Positions 26,265 through 38,402 of a stretch of 64,000 nucleotides of DNA are shown one piece after another (position 1 is the first letter of the stretch; each line of letters begins with the position of its first letter). Below the pieces are notes generated by a model. That model had not been told where the DNA came from. It searched no databases and worked only from the letters and a program-made list of their open reading frames with translations. The position numbers were made by a program, and so were the translations under genes. Source of the DNA: Myxococcales bacterium (GTDB lineage: Bacteria; Myxococcota_A; Polyangia; Palsa-1104; JAEUJZ01). The stretch is taken from the NCBI GenBank assembly GCA_016794505.1, contig JAEUJZ010000023.1:194550-258549 (forward strand), read 5' to 3'.

Positions 26265-27941
26265 CTAATTCGTGAGCTTTTTGTAGCGGATGCGATGCGG
26301 CTGCTCGGCGTCTTTGCCCAAGCGGCGCTTGCGGTCGGCTTCATAGTCGCGGAAGTTGCCCTCGAACCACACCACCTTGCTGTCGCCCTCGAAGGCCAAG
26401 ATGTGTGTCGCCAAGCGATCGAGGAACCAGCGATCGTGGCTGATGATGACGGCGCAGCCCGCGAAGTTGTTGAGCGCCTCTTCCAGCGCACGCAGCGTGT
26501 CGACGTCGAGATCGTTGGTCGGCTCGTCGAGGAGCAGCAGGTTGCCGCCGGTCCGCAGCATCTTGGCCAGGTGGACACGGTTGCGCTCACCGCCGGAGAG
26601 CTCTTTGATGCGCTTCTGCTGGTCGGTGCCTTTGAAGCCGAACTGCGCGCAGTACGCTCGCGTCGGGATCTTGCGCTTGCCCATCTCGAAGTGTTCGGCG
26701 CCACCGCTGATCTCTTCCCAGACGGTGCGGTCGCCCTGCAGGGCATCGCGGCTCTGATCGACGTAGGCCAGCTTGACGGTTTCACCGACGATCAGCTTGC
26801 CCTTATCGGGCTTTTCCGCGCCGACGATCATGCGAAACAGCGTCGTCTTGCCAGCGCCGTTGGCCCCGATCACACCGACGATGCCACCGCGCGGCAAACG
26901 GAACGAAAGATCGTCGATCAAGAGGCGCTCGCCATAGCCTTTGCACAGCTTCTCAGCGACGACGACATTGTCGCCCAAGCGCGGCGCTGGAGGGATCGAG
27001 ATCTCGGCGACTTCTTGCCGCGCCTCGATCGACTTCTGCAGCATCTCTTCATACGCGGACAGACGCGCCTTGCTCTTGGCGTGGCGGGCCTTGGGCGATG
27101 CGCGTACCCATTCAAGCTCGCGGGCCAGAGCTTTCTGGCGCGCCGATTCCTGCTTTTCCTCGACGGCCAAGCGCTGCTGCTTCTGCTCTAGCCACGAGGA
27201 ATAGTTGCCTTGGAACGGGTGCCCTTGGCCGCGATCCAACTCCAAGATCCAGCCGGCGACGTTGTCCAAGAAGTATCGGTCGTGCGTGATGGCGACGACG
27301 GTGCCCGCGAATTCTTCCAGGTGTCGTTCTAGCCAAGCCACCGAGTCCGCATCCAAGTGGTTGGTCGGCTCGTCGAGCAGAAGCAGATCGGGCTTTGACA
27401 GCAGCACGCGACACAGCGCAACGCGGCGGCGCTCACCACCGGACAGCACGGTGACGTCGGCATCCGGCGGCGGCAGACGCAGCGCGTCCATGGCGATCTC
27501 CAGCGTGCGATCGAGCTCCCAGCCGTTGACCGCGTCGATCTTGTCCTGCAGCTTGGCCTGCTCATCCAGCAGCTTTTCCATCTCGTCGCCGTCGAGCGGC
27601 TCACCGAGCTTGTTGCTGACCTCTTCAAAGCGGGTCAAGAGCGCGCGGACGTCTTTGACCGCCTCGGCGACGTTTTCAAGGACGTTCTTTTTCGGATCAA
27701 GCTGTGGCTCTTGCGACAAGTAGCCGACCTTGATGCCGTCAGCAGGCCGCGCTTCGCCCTGAAACTCGTGATCGACGCCGGCCATGATGCGCAACAGCGA
27801 CGATTTGCCCGCACCATTGGGACCGATGACGCCGATCTTGGCGCCCGGCAAGAACGACAGCCAGATGCCCTTTAGGATCTCGCGCTGCGGCGGCACCACC
27901 TTGCGCAGGTTCTGCATCGTGAAGATGTACTGATGAGCCAT
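26265..27941 (-). CDS. ettA: ABC-F ATPase EttA (energy-dependent translational throttle)
   Basis: Cytoplasmic ABC-F protein of 558 residues that gates the ribosome E site according to ATP level. Two nucleotide-binding domains are complete: Walker [10 protein letters not shown] (about 40-48), signature [10 protein letters not shown], and Walker [13 protein letters not shown] (about 187-198); then GANGAGKTT (about 355), [10 protein letters not shown] and [12 protein letters not shown]. The arm region and full-length alignment with [15 protein letters not shown] at the N terminus match EttA (YjjK) closely. ABC-F proteins also include Uup and resistance factors, but the start and length favour EttA. 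The gene is 107 bases downstream of nothing co-oriented except the TetR gene, 57 bases away. Confidence 0.92.
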   Translation of the reverse strand: MAHQYIFTMQNLRKVVPPQREILKGIWLSFLPGAKIGVIGPNGAGKSSLLRIMAGVDHEFQGEARPADGIKVGYLSQEPQLDPKKNVLENVAEAVKDVRALLTRFEEVSNKLGEPLDGDEMEKLLDEQAKLQDKIDAVNGWELDRTLEIAMDALRLPPPDADVTVLSGGERRRVALCRVLLSKPDLLLLDEPTNHLDADSVAWLERHLEEFAGTVVAITHDRYFLDNVAGWILELDRGQGHPFQGNYSSWLEQKQQRLAVEEKQESARQKALARELEWVRASPKARHAKSKARLSAYEEMLQKSIEARQEVAEISIPPAPRLGDNVVVAEKLCKGYGERLLIDDLSFRLPRGGIVGVIGANGAGKTTLFRMIVGAEKPDKGKLIVGETVKLAYVDQSRDALQGDRTVWEEISGGAEHFEMGKRKIPTRAYCAQFGFKGTDQQKRIKELSGGERNRVHLAKMLRTGGNLLLLDEPTNDLDVDTLRALEEALNNFAGCAVIISHDRWFLDRLATHILAFEGDSKVVWFEGNFRDYEADRKRRLGKDAEQPHRIRYKKLTN

Positions 27942-27998
27942 TGGTTCCTTTGTGTCCTTTGCGTCCGTTCCAAGAAGGTCTGAGAGCCAGTCGCGTAG

Positions 27999-28868
27999 CT
28001 ACGACGCGGGGCCCGAAGAAGAAAGAGGCGAACCAGGAGAGACCACAGGCGGTGGCAGATACAGTCCGTGCAAGCTGTACGACAGGATCTCGTGTCCAAC
28101 CCGTCGAAGCTCTTCGTCGCTGGTGTCGCGGCGCGCAATCCATAGCAGCGCGACTTCTTTCAGTCCGCCCAGCGCGGCCTGCGCGACGATGTTGGCATCG
28201 CAAGCGCGCACGATGCCCATTTTTTGTCCGAGCTTCAGCGCATGGCACAAAAGCTCGCGAACCTGGCCATAGAAGTCCGCCATCTTGGCATCGCACTCGG
28301 CGTCCAGCCCCTCGGCGCTGAGCAGGGTAATACGCGTGACATCGCGGTTCTGCTGCAGCACGGCAAAGACGCGATCTAAGTTGGCTTGAATCTGAAGAAG
28401 CGGCGGCGGCGCCTGAGGCGACAGATCGACGACGCGCACGACGCTGCGGATGCGGCCGAGGAACTCGTCGACTAGCTCGTCAAAGATGGCGCGCTTGCTG
28501 TCAAAGTGCAGGTAAAACGTCCCGCGTGCGATGTCTGCGCCGTCGAGAAGATCTTGGATCGACGTCGCGTGATAGCCGCGCTGAGCAAACAGCTGGCGAG
28601 CCACTTCCAGAATCTGCGTCCGGCGCTCGTGGCGCAGCCGCTGTGCTCGCAGCGATCGGCCATCGCTGACTACTTCGCTGCCCACTTCGCGGCTTCCACT
28701 AGGTGAAAGGTCCAGCGACGGATCCATCGACGCATCCAGGCCCCCCGAGCTGGGCGCGGCGCCAGGCGGATCCCCCTGGCGATTGCGCTCGGCCTCGACA
28801 TGTCCCGCGGAGGCACCGGAAGGTGTGGGGCTGGTGCGGCTGGCTGGCGTACGACTCACGCGGCGCAT
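27999..28868 (-). CDS. TetR-family transcriptional regulator
   Basis: DNA-binding repressor-type protein of about 289 residues with a long disordered N terminus (Pro/Ser/Gly-rich). The TetR_N helix-turn-helix follows: RTQILEVARQLFAQRGYHAT, then IQDLLDGADIARGTFYLHF with DSKRAIFDEL. The ligand-binding half includes RITLLSAEGL and AALGGLKEVALLWIARRD; its effector is unknown. Start is uncertain: ATG 28868 is used, while ATG 28727 gives a tighter protein. It lies directly before ettA on the same strand, but regulation of ettA is only a possibility. Confidence 0.85.
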   Translation of the reverse strand: MRRVSRTPASRTSPTPSGASAGHVEAERNRQGDPPGAAPSSGGLDASMDPSLDLSPSGSREVGSEVVSDGRSLRAQRLRHERRTQILEVARQLFAQRGYHATSIQDLLDGADIARGTFYLHFDSKRAIFDELVDEFLGRIRSVVRVVDLSPQAPPPLLQIQANLDRVFAVLQQNRDVTRITLLSAEGLDAECDAKMADFYGQVRELLCHALKLGQKMGIVRACDANIVAQAALGGLKEVALLWIARRDTSDEELRRVGHEILSYSLHGLYLPPPVVSPGSPLSSSGPAS

Positions 28869-28976
28869 CCTATCAAGAACCAAGGGCGGGCGCGCTGCCT
28901 CGGTGGGTCTCCACTGCGGAATGCCCGCTGGCCGCAGTACTGTGGAGACCGCTGCCCATTTCGCGTACCTAACCCC

Positions 28977-28982
28977 TTGACA
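28977..28982 (+). promoter_or_regulatory. Consensus -35 element upstream of the RHH gene
   Basis: A perfect TTGACA at 28977-28982 in the 255-base gap between the divergent TetR and ribbon-helix-helix genes. No good -10 sits at the right spacing (GACAAC at 17 bases is poor), so only a half-site is claimed. Confidence 0.25.
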
Positions 28983-29123
28983 TCGCATCAAAACTCAGCG
29001 ACAACTTTCTTGTAAAGTAGCTCACTGCTTTGTTTGCCTCTCGACATGTGCCTATAGGGGGGAAGCAAGGCGGTAAGCAGTGCAACGGAACGACGTCCTT
29101 GTCTTTTGACGACCGGAGGCCCC

Positions 29124-29330
29124 ATGGCTGGTTCTACTGATAAGCGAAAGCAAAGTCTGTACTTCCCCGAGGAAATGCTGAAGGAGATCCAGGAAGAAGC
29201 GAACCGTCAGGATCGCTCGCTTTCTTGGATCGTGCAGAAGGCGTGGAAGATTGCGCGCCCTGAGATTAAGAAGTATCCCTCTGTGAATGAGATCCCCGGC
29301 GAAGAGGACGAGCGCGGCTCCCAAGAATAA
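29124..29330 (+). CDS. Small ribbon-helix-helix-like protein
   Basis: Protein of 68 residues with the pattern of a CopG/MetJ-type ribbon-helix-helix DNA-binding domain: a short strand KQSLYFP, helix EEMLKEIQEEANRQ, a turn with DRS, and helix LSWIVQKAWKIAR. An acidic tail follows (GEEDERGSQE). ATG 29124 has GGAGG seven bases upstream; a further in-frame ATG at 29106 is less likely. Similar short RHH proteins recur in myxobacterial genomes, but no specific target is known. No toxin partner lies next to it. Confidence 0.75.
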   Translation: MAGSTDKRKQSLYFPEEMLKEIQEEANRQDRSLSWIVQKAWKIARPEIKKYPSVNEIPGEEDERGSQE

Positions 29331-29423
29331 GCCCGCGTCAAGCCTCTTCCTCCTCTCCGCCTGGTGGCCCGCTTTCTCCTCGGGCCGCGACCGTTCTGCA
29401 ACAAATCCTCAGGAATCCGCTCC

Positions 29424-30404
29424 ATGGTGACTTCCGCTCCGTTGACTGCGAGCGGCAGCCGGCGGCGTGCCGGTTTTGCCCTGTGCCCCGACGGCGATGG
29501 CGATCGGCCGCCGATCCGCCTGTTTTACGAGGTGACAGGCCGACGCGGTCCAGCGCCGACCTTGCTTCTGTGCGACGGCCTGGGCTGCGACGGCTATGTC
29601 TGGAAATACCTGACGTGGGCCCTGGCTGCCGAGTACCGCATCATCCACTTCCACTATCGCGGTCATGGCCAGTCGAGCTTGCCCGCGGACCTGCAAGCGA
29701 TGCGGCTTTCGGACTTCGCTCGCGACGCCGTGGCGGTGCTCGACGCCTGCGAGGTCGAGCGCGCAGTGCTCATCGGTCACTCGATGGGCGTGCAGGTCGC
29801 GCTGGAAGCGTACAACCAGACGCCCGAGCGCGTGTCGGGCTTGGTCCTCGTCTGCGGTAGCTATGGCAACCCACTGCGGACGTTCAAAGGCAGCGATCGC
29901 TTGGAGTCCCTTTTGCCCTTGGTGCGTGCGACGGTCTCGCGCATGCCCGAGGTCGTCGGTGCATTCTGGCGACGCGCTCTGCCGACGCAGCTTTCGTTTT
30001 ATCTAGCGCAGCAGATCGAGATCGACGGCACGCGCGTGCGACGCGAGGATTTCTTCCCGTATCTGGAAGGCCTGGCGCGCATGGATCCGCGCATGTTCGT
30101 CTGTACGATGGCCGCGGCGGGTCAGCACAACGCCAGCGACATCCTGTCGCGCATCGCGGTTCCGACGCTGATCGTGGCCGGTCGGCGCGACTCGTTCACG
30201 CCGATGACGCTGTCGAAAGAGATGGCTGCGCGCATCCCCGGTGCCGAGCTTCACGTCGTCGAGTCGGGGACGCACACCGCCCCGATCGAGCGCCCAGCCG
30301 AAGTGAGCGACACCATCGGCAGCTTTCTTCGTCGCCGTATCGCGCCGCCTGCGCTGCCAGCCGCGACGCCGACTTCGTCCCCGCCATCGGAAGCGAAGTC
30401 GTGA
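29424..30404 (+). CDS. Alpha/beta hydrolase
   Basis: Cytoplasmic serine hydrolase of about 326 residues. The oxyanion segment CDGLGCDGYVW and the nucleophile elbow GHSMG (Ser120) are present. The acid residue is probably Asp in AGRRDSFTP, and the His lies in ESGTHTAPIERP near the C terminus, completing a canonical triad. The lid region between is of normal size. Substrate cannot be deduced (esterase, lipase or C-C hydrolase). ATG 29424 is used. The stop overlaps the next gene's GTG start by four bases, so the two form an operon. Confidence 0.85.
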   Translation: MVTSAPLTASGSRRRAGFALCPDGDGDRPPIRLFYEVTGRRGPAPTLLLCDGLGCDGYVWKYLTWALAAEYRIIHFHYRGHGQSSLPADLQAMRLSDFARDAVAVLDACEVERAVLIGHSMGVQVALEAYNQTPERVSGLVLVCGSYGNPLRTFKGSDRLESLLPLVRATVSRMPEVVGAFWRRALPTQLSFYLAQQIEIDGTRVRREDFFPYLEGLARMDPRMFVCTMAAAGQHNASDILSRIAVPTLIVAGRRDSFTPMTLSKEMAARIPGAELHVVESGTHTAPIERPAEVSDTIGSFLRRRIAPPALPAATPTSSPPSEAKS

Positions 30405-31102
30405 GCGCGCCCCGCGATACCGATCCAAAGGCTGCGGTCCCAGCGGATCCGTCGGTGACGACGCGCAGTGCGGCTGCACGTCCCGCGGAGCCTGCCGAGC
30501 CGGATGAGCTTTCTCCCGGACATCCGCCGCTTTCGCCGGAAGATCTAGCGCGTCGGCGGCGACGCCATCGCATGTCGCAGGGCTCGCTGTGGTTCATGCG
30601 CATCGGCATCATCGCCATGCTGGCGATCATCGCTGTGCTGTGGTGGCGACGAAATCATCAAAGCGACGATCAGCTGGACTTGATCCGCTATGTCGAAATC
30701 GATCTGCCGGCGCTGTCGTACGTTGAAGCGCCCGTCGTCGAGCGGCTGAACGCCCTGTTTGAAGAAAAGACGCGCAAACCGGAAGACGTTCGGCGCGAGC
30801 TTGCCGACGATCTGATGCCGGCCTTGATCCGCTTGCGCAAGGCGGCTGAGGCGCCGAAAAAAGGGGCCAAGACCGATCAAGTGAAGGTGCTGGCTGACGA
30901 ATATTTCGCATATGTCGAGTCGCTGATTGCCGTCGGACGTACCGCCATTCGCGTCATCGACGACAGTCAGCTGAACCCACAGGAAGGCTTCATGCAGCTT
31001 CGTGGCTCGCTGCGCGCTGCGGCCGAAAAGAACTCGGCGTGGCGTCGTCACGTGCGCGACGCCAGCGAGCGGCTGGGGCTTTCGCCGCCGCCGTCGCGCT
31101 AA
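30401..31102 (+). CDS. One-TM protein coupled to the alpha/beta hydrolase
   Basis: Protein of 233 residues starting at GTG 30401 (GTGA overlap with the hydrolase stop). Residues 1-60 are a Pro/Ala-rich cytoplasmic tail ending in Arg-rich RRRRRHR. One transmembrane helix lies at about 65-83 (FMRIGIIAMLAIIAVLWW). The 150-residue extracytoplasmic part is helical (DLIRYVEIDLPALSYVEAPV, QLRGSLRAAAEKNSAWRRHV). No family recognised. It converges on the TPR/barrel gene with a four-base overlap of stop codons. Confidence 0.65.
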   Translation: MSAPRDTDPKAAVPADPSVTTRSAAARPAEPAEPDELSPGHPPLSPEDLARRRRRHRMSQGSLWFMRIGIIAMLAIIAVLWWRRNHQSDDQLDLIRYVEIDLPALSYVEAPVVERLNALFEEKTRKPEDVRRELADDLMPALIRLRKAAEAPKKGAKTDQVKVLADEYFAYVESLIAVGRTAIRVIDDSQLNPQEGFMQLRGSLRAAAEKNSAWRRHVRDASERLGLSPPPSR

Positions 31103-33291
31103 AACGCGTAGCCAGCCGACAGCGTGACCTGATGCTTGTTGTAGTTGCGGTTGTCGATGCCGTTGGCGATGTTCGAAAAGTTCTTCACGAACGCGTACGA
31201 GAGGTCGAGGCTGAAGCCAAGGGGTAGGTTCTTCGAGACCGTGACATCGACGCTGATCGTCGAGTCCTTGCGCTGCGTAGCGGGCATCGCGATCGATGAA
31301 GCGCTTCCCGCGGGAGGCAGCGACACGACGGGCTGGTTGCGCGGATCGCACATCGCCAAGGTCGAGCCGGGCGGGCAGGGCTGCCGCACCATGACACTCT
31401 GCGGTGTAAACGTCGCGGTGTATTCGCCGGCATAGCCGCGGTAATCGAAGGCGAAGCCGGCCAGAAGCTCAAGATCCCAGGGGACACTCAGCCGCCACCG
31501 CGTCGAGGCTTCGTGACCGAGGTAGCCAAGCGGCGCGACATAGCGGAACGAGCCCAGCGTGACCTCGGCTTGCGAGAGCATGCCGGCGCGATCCTGGATG
31601 TAAAAGGACGGCGAGAACGCGACATCGTCCTCGTACACTCCTGTTCGATCGGAGCGCAGGCGATAGCTCAAGCTGCCGCGCACGCGGACCTTGCCGCTGC
31701 CGGCGCGAAGCTCTTGCGTCAAGCGGACTTCATCGCGATCGCCATCGAGGTATGTATCGTCGCTGCGGTTGAATGATCGTCGCAGCTGATGCTGATACAA
31801 AAGCCGGGTGCGCCACATGCGGCTTTCGATAAACAGCGCGTCAACGACGGCGAGCAGCCCGCCCTGATACGGCGTAAAGGCCTTCAGGCCGCTGAAGTTG
31901 GCGAAGCCCTCGACGCGCGGGCGCAGCATCAGCCAACGCGCTGGCTGCCACGACAGCGACAGCGGCACGGTGTGTTCCTGCAGGTTGTACGCATCGTGAT
32001 CGAAGCCCGCCGACGTCATAAACAGCTGATAAAAGCGATACCCCAGCCACATTTCGAGTGTGCGGAAGCGGAACAGACGACCGTTTAGATCCAGCGAGAC
32101 AGGAATCGGCAGATCCCATTCCTCCTGGGGCGGAACCGCGGTCTTGTAGATCTCGGTGACGGCGGTGGGGTATTGCGAAAACAGGCTGCGGATCAGCGAG
32201 ACCTGCTGGCGAAGCTGATCGCGGATCGACCGTGCCGACAAGCTGTCCTGCGAGGCGGTGCGCGTGTTGTTGGGGCAGCTTGCGCACTTGCCACCCACGG
32301 TTTCGACCTTGCCGCTTTGCAAGACGTTTGAGTCATAGCCGAACGAGACCGAGCCAAAGAACGTGAAGCGCTCGTGCAGCGCCTCGGTCTTGGATTTCTT
32401 GATCAGATCCGAGGCCGCCTTTTGATCGCTGCTATCGCTGAGGCCCAGACGCAGCGCTTCTTCTGCGGCCTTTTGTGCTGGCACAAACTCATCGGTATCG
32501 AACAGCGCCTGTGCTAGCTCGAAGTGCAGGTCGGCATCTTGCGGGCTCAACGCAAGCCCGACGCGCGCTTCTTTGACGGCCTCGGCATCTTCGGAGGCCT
32601 GACGCAGCGCGAGCACACGCACATAGTGCATAAGCGATCGCTCTTCGCTCGACAGGCCAGCGGCTTCGGCTTTGTCCGTCGCTTCTTTGATTCGCGCTGC
32701 AGCAGCCTCAGGCTCACGCCCTTTGAGCAGGCGTCGTCCGTCGGAAAAGAGCGCCTGAACCTGTGCGCGCTTGGCCAGCCCGCCGGCTTCGCTGAGCAGC
32801 GCCGCATCGGCCCCCGACTGAGCAGCGACAGCTTCCGCGCTGCGCTGGGCCTCGCTGTACTGCTTGTCCTCATACTGGCTCTTGGCCAGCTCGAACCGGC
32901 AGTCGGCGCTGCTTGGATCCAGCTCAAGCGACTTGTGCAGCGATGCGATCGCATCGGCTCGCTTGGCAGAGCCCCCTTGCGCCTGCACGATGCCCTGCAG
33001 ACAGTACAGATACGACAGCGTCGTTGTAGGCTGCCCTTCGGCTTGTGCCTGCTTGATCGCCGCGGCGAACATGCCCAGCGCTTCGTCGTACTTGTCGGCC
33101 TTGAGCAGCGCCTTGCCCTGCGCGAGCAAGTCTTGATAGCTGGCTGTGGGGACTGCTGAAGATCCCGCCCCCGAGCTTGCCGCAGCAGGTTGCGCAGCCG
33201 CGGCCCCCACACAAGCCAGCACAGACAGAGACGCCCCCAAAGCCCACAGCACAAGCACCCCAGCCCGCGCACGCAGGCATTGTGTCGGCAT
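31099..33291 (-). CDS. Outer-membrane barrel protein with N-terminal TPR repeats
   Basis: Protein of 730 residues with a signal peptide (about 1-33). Residues about 50-310 are TPR repeats (GKALLKADKYDEALGMFAAA, LHKSLELDPSSADCRFELAK, ARVGLALSPQDADLHFELAQ). Residues 310-730 alternate in the way of beta strands, start with FTFFGSVSFGYDSNVL, and end with GYAF, an outer-membrane insertion signature with terminal Phe. The architecture resembles surface lipoprotein assembly modulators (Slam/DUF560), which move lipoproteins to the cell surface, but family membership is not proven. An internal cysteine pair CASCPNN is unusual for barrels. It is divergent from queA. Confidence 0.7.
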   Translation of the reverse strand: MPTQCLRARAGVLVLWALGASLSVLACVGAAAAQPAAASSGAGSSAVPTASYQDLLAQGKALLKADKYDEALGMFAAAIKQAQAEGQPTTTLSYLYCLQGIVQAQGGSAKRADAIASLHKSLELDPSSADCRFELAKSQYEDKQYSEAQRSAEAVAAQSGADAALLSEAGGLAKRAQVQALFSDGRRLLKGREPEAAAARIKEATDKAEAAGLSSEERSLMHYVRVLALRQASEDAEAVKEARVGLALSPQDADLHFELAQALFDTDEFVPAQKAAEEALRLGLSDSSDQKAASDLIKKSKTEALHERFTFFGSVSFGYDSNVLQSGKVETVGGKCASCPNNTRTASQDSLSARSIRDQLRQQVSLIRSLFSQYPTAVTEIYKTAVPPQEEWDLPIPVSLDLNGRLFRFRTLEMWLGYRFYQLFMTSAGFDHDAYNLQEHTVPLSLSWQPARWLMLRPRVEGFANFSGLKAFTPYQGGLLAVVDALFIESRMWRTRLLYQHQLRRSFNRSDDTYLDGDRDEVRLTQELRAGSGKVRVRGSLSYRLRSDRTGVYEDDVAFSPSFYIQDRAGMLSQAEVTLGSFRYVAPLGYLGHEASTRWRLSVPWDLELLAGFAFDYRGYAGEYTATFTPQSVMVRQPCPPGSTLAMCDPRNQPVVSLPPAGSASSIAMPATQRKDSTISVDVTVSKNLPLGFSLDLSYAFVKNFSNIANGIDNRNYNKHQVTLSAGYAF

Positions 33292-33351
33292 GGCGATATT
33301 TTACTGAATGCGACGCGTCGGCGGATCGCAAGTTGCGTTATCGTGCGCCGC

Positions 33352-36008
<2,657 letters not shown>

Positions 36009-36049
36009 ATTTCTAGCGCCGCAGGCCGTGGTCTTTCGTCGGAGAACAA

Positions 36050-36079
36050 TTGACCGACGGCGATCGCCGCTGCTATGGT
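36050..36079 (+). promoter_or_regulatory. Putative sigma70-type promoter of traA
   Basis: TTGACC at 36050-36055, an 18-base spacer and TATGGT at 36074-36079, about 30 bases before the GTG start of traA at 36111. If correct, the ATG at 36075 lies inside the -10 element and cannot be the start. It would separate the traAB transcript from queA-tgt. Confidence 0.45.
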
Positions 36080-36110
36080 TTTTGTAGAATCCCCGTCCGG
36101 GAGTATCCCC

Positions 36111-38402
36111 GTGAACCATCGCCCCCCATCGCTACGCCGCGCAGCGTCTTGCCGTGCTGTCTCATCGCTCCTCGCTTTGGGGATCGTCGCTGGTCTTTGT
36201 CTTGCGCCTGCCTGGGCGGCCGAGGAGTGTACCGAAGGACTGAACATCGGCTTTGGCCAGCCGCTGGACGCAGTCACCGTTCCTGGCGAGCCGGTATATG
36301 AGCGGGTCGATGTCGGCAAGACCGACATGCCGGCACTCGATATCGGCCTGTGTAGCGCCTTCCGCTTTGCCGGGATGATGCCGCCGTTCTCAGATCCTCC
36401 AGGGGATGTTCGATCGAATCCAAACAGAGTACCCGACTCGATCAACGCCTTTATGGACGGCGCGACGGGGATGCAGCGTATCGACAAGAACCTGACCACG
36501 CCCTTTGATCTGTCGAACTTCGTCAACGACATGGGCGAAAATTCCTATGGCGACTACGTCACGACGACGCAGTGCAAGCCCGCCCCGCCACCCGATCTGA
36601 CCTCGTGGCCGGGCTGCGGCTTCCCCGGTTCCGAGGGGGCCAACCTGCGCCTGGGCTTCGGCACCCGTCACCGCGGCTTCCTGAACGTCAAGCAAGAGTG
36701 GGCCGGCAAAGACCTGCACTTTGGCTTTTACACCGACGACATCTTGGGCGTGCGGGTGTTCTGGCGCGTACCCAAGAGCGACCCGCCGCGCTATGAGCAC
36801 GGCTGGGTGATCAGTCGAGGCACGGCACCCGGCAGTTCAAAGTTCATCACCACGAACAAGGTGGTCTTTCCCAAGCCGGGCCTGTACCCGATCGAGATCG
36901 TGCATGGCAGCTATAGCGGTGCCGCCGTGCTGGAGTTCGGCATCCTGCTGCAAGACGGCAAGCTGCCCGACGACAAGCAGTACAAAGATCGTGAGTTCAC
37001 ACCGCTTGCCGTCGGTGGACGCGTGCCGTTTGACGATCCGCGCTGTCGCTTCGATACGACGCGCACGTCGCCGGATCTGTTTTTTCAGTCGGCTTGCGGT
37101 CGCTTTCGCTACAAAGACGGCGAGCCGGGAAGCTGCGGTCAGTGCCCAGACAACTATCGCGACAAGCAGCGAACGCCAGGCGACCTGATGTATCCCTGCG
37201 CCGATGGTCGCTTCTGCAACGCGGCGGCGGTGTGCTCGCCCTGTGTTGAGGATCGTCACTGCGGCCCGCGCTGCCTAGCCTGCGGCACCGATGGACGCCC
37301 ACCACGCTGCAAGGCCGACGCCGACGACCCATGCAACGCCAGCAAGGCCACTTGCTGCCAGTGCGTCAGCAACAAGGACTGCGCGGCGGGACAGATCTGC
37401 GATGGCTGCAACTGCGTCTCGCCGCCGTGCTGCCCTGGCTCTTTCGCGGTGTTCCCCGACAAGGCCCGCGACCCCAACTTCCGCTTGTGCTCGCCGTGCT
37501 TGAGTGACAGCGACTGTCAGATGAAAGGGCTGGGGCAGATCTGCGATCTCAAGAACGCGCGCTGCACCAATACCGCGCCTCCGGCTTGCTTGAAAGACGG
37601 CCTGTCTCCCGACGAGCAGTGTGGCCCAGCCTGCAACATCAACTGCCGCACGCACTCGCCGGAACGGCCGTACTGTCTGAACAACATGGTCTGCGTCGCC
37701 TGTCGTCGCGATGCCGACTGCCCCAGCGGCAACTTCTGCCTAAGCGGCACCTGCAGCAACCCCTGCGTCGACGATCGCCACTGTGGTCCGTCTTGCCAGA
37801 ACTGCGGCATCGCAGTGTCGATGGATCCGCAGAGCCCTGTGGCCGAAGGCAAGCCGACCAACAAGCCGTACTGCAAGGTTGACTCCATCGACGGTCAAAA
37901 GGTCGTCGCCACAGGTCTCTGTGTGCAGTGCCGCGAAGACAAAGAGTGCGCGCCAGGACAGACCTGCGTCGACAACCGCTGCACGCCCGACCAGCCTTGC
38001 TCGCAAGCCTGCCCCAGCAATGAAGTCTGTTTCGGCGGCAAGTGCGTGCAGTGCTTTACCGACGCGCAGTGTCCTTGCGGTCACTGCATCGAGGGTCGCT
38101 GCAGCGACAAATGCACCACCAACCAGGACTGCGAAGGCAACCAGTGCTGTCAGAAGTCGACCGGGCTTTGCGTCAGTGGACGCTGCGGCGGCACTGCTGG
38201 CGGGGCACTGTGTGGCTGCAGCATGCCTGGCGTCGCCGCGTCGAGCCTGCTGTCGACAGAGCCCGATCTGCCTGAGCCGTTCGAGCCAAGCCAGCCAGCC
38301 GCCGGGAAGGCCAGCCGCAGCATCGGCCTGTCAGCGGTTGCCGCGCTGCTGCTTGGGCTTGCGCTGCGTCGACGCATGCGAACCTCGACGAGGTGGTCAT
38401 GA
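36111..38402 (+). CDS. traA: Outer-membrane exchange receptor TraA
   Basis: Cell-surface receptor of myxobacterial outer-membrane exchange, in which kin cells fuse outer membranes and share lipids and lipoproteins; the PA14-like variable domain sets the partner specificity. Length 763 residues. GTG 36111 has GGGAG seven bases upstream and begins a signal peptide ending in PAWAA (about 37). A PA14-like domain lies at about 170-275 (LRLGFGTRHRGFLNVKQ, FGFYTDDILGVRVFW). Residues about 320-700 hold tandem Cys-rich repeats of the CVxDxxCGxxCxxCG and CVxCxxDxDC types. The tail has CGC at about 700, a helix AVAALLLGLAL and RRRMR, a MYXO-CTERM-like surface-sorting signal. Its stop overlaps traB (ATGA). 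Confidence 0.9.
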   Translation: MNHRPPSLRRAASCRAVSSLLALGIVAGLCLAPAWAAEECTEGLNIGFGQPLDAVTVPGEPVYERVDVGKTDMPALDIGLCSAFRFAGMMPPFSDPPGDVRSNPNRVPDSINAFMDGATGMQRIDKNLTTPFDLSNFVNDMGENSYGDYVTTTQCKPAPPPDLTSWPGCGFPGSEGANLRLGFGTRHRGFLNVKQEWAGKDLHFGFYTDDILGVRVFWRVPKSDPPRYEHGWVISRGTAPGSSKFITTNKVVFPKPGLYPIEIVHGSYSGAAVLEFGILLQDGKLPDDKQYKDREFTPLAVGGRVPFDDPRCRFDTTRTSPDLFFQSACGRFRYKDGEPGSCGQCPDNYRDKQRTPGDLMYPCADGRFCNAAAVCSPCVEDRHCGPRCLACGTDGRPPRCKADADDPCNASKATCCQCVSNKDCAAGQICDGCNCVSPPCCPGSFAVFPDKARDPNFRLCSPCLSDSDCQMKGLGQICDLKNARCTNTAPPACLKDGLSPDEQCGPACNINCRTHSPERPYCLNNMVCVACRRDADCPSGNFCLSGTCSNPCVDDRHCGPSCQNCGIAVSMDPQSPVAEGKPTNKPYCKVDSIDGQKVVATGLCVQCREDKECAPGQTCVDNRCTPDQPCSQACPSNEVCFGGKCVQCFTDAQCPCGHCIEGRCSDKCTTNQDCEGNQCCQKSTGLCVSGRCGGTAGGALCGCSMPGVAASSLLSTEPDLPEPFEPSQPAAGKASRSIGLSAVAALLLGLALRRRMRTSTRWS

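Noticed and set aside
25439..26785. 448-codon minus-strand frame
   Set aside because: Runs out of frame across the pyruvate kinase-like and ettA genes; product is Ser/Arg-rich nonsense.
36075..36110. ATG 36075 as start of traA
   Set aside because: It lies in a likely -10 element; GTG 36111 has a strong Shine-Dalgarno and gives a normal signal peptide.
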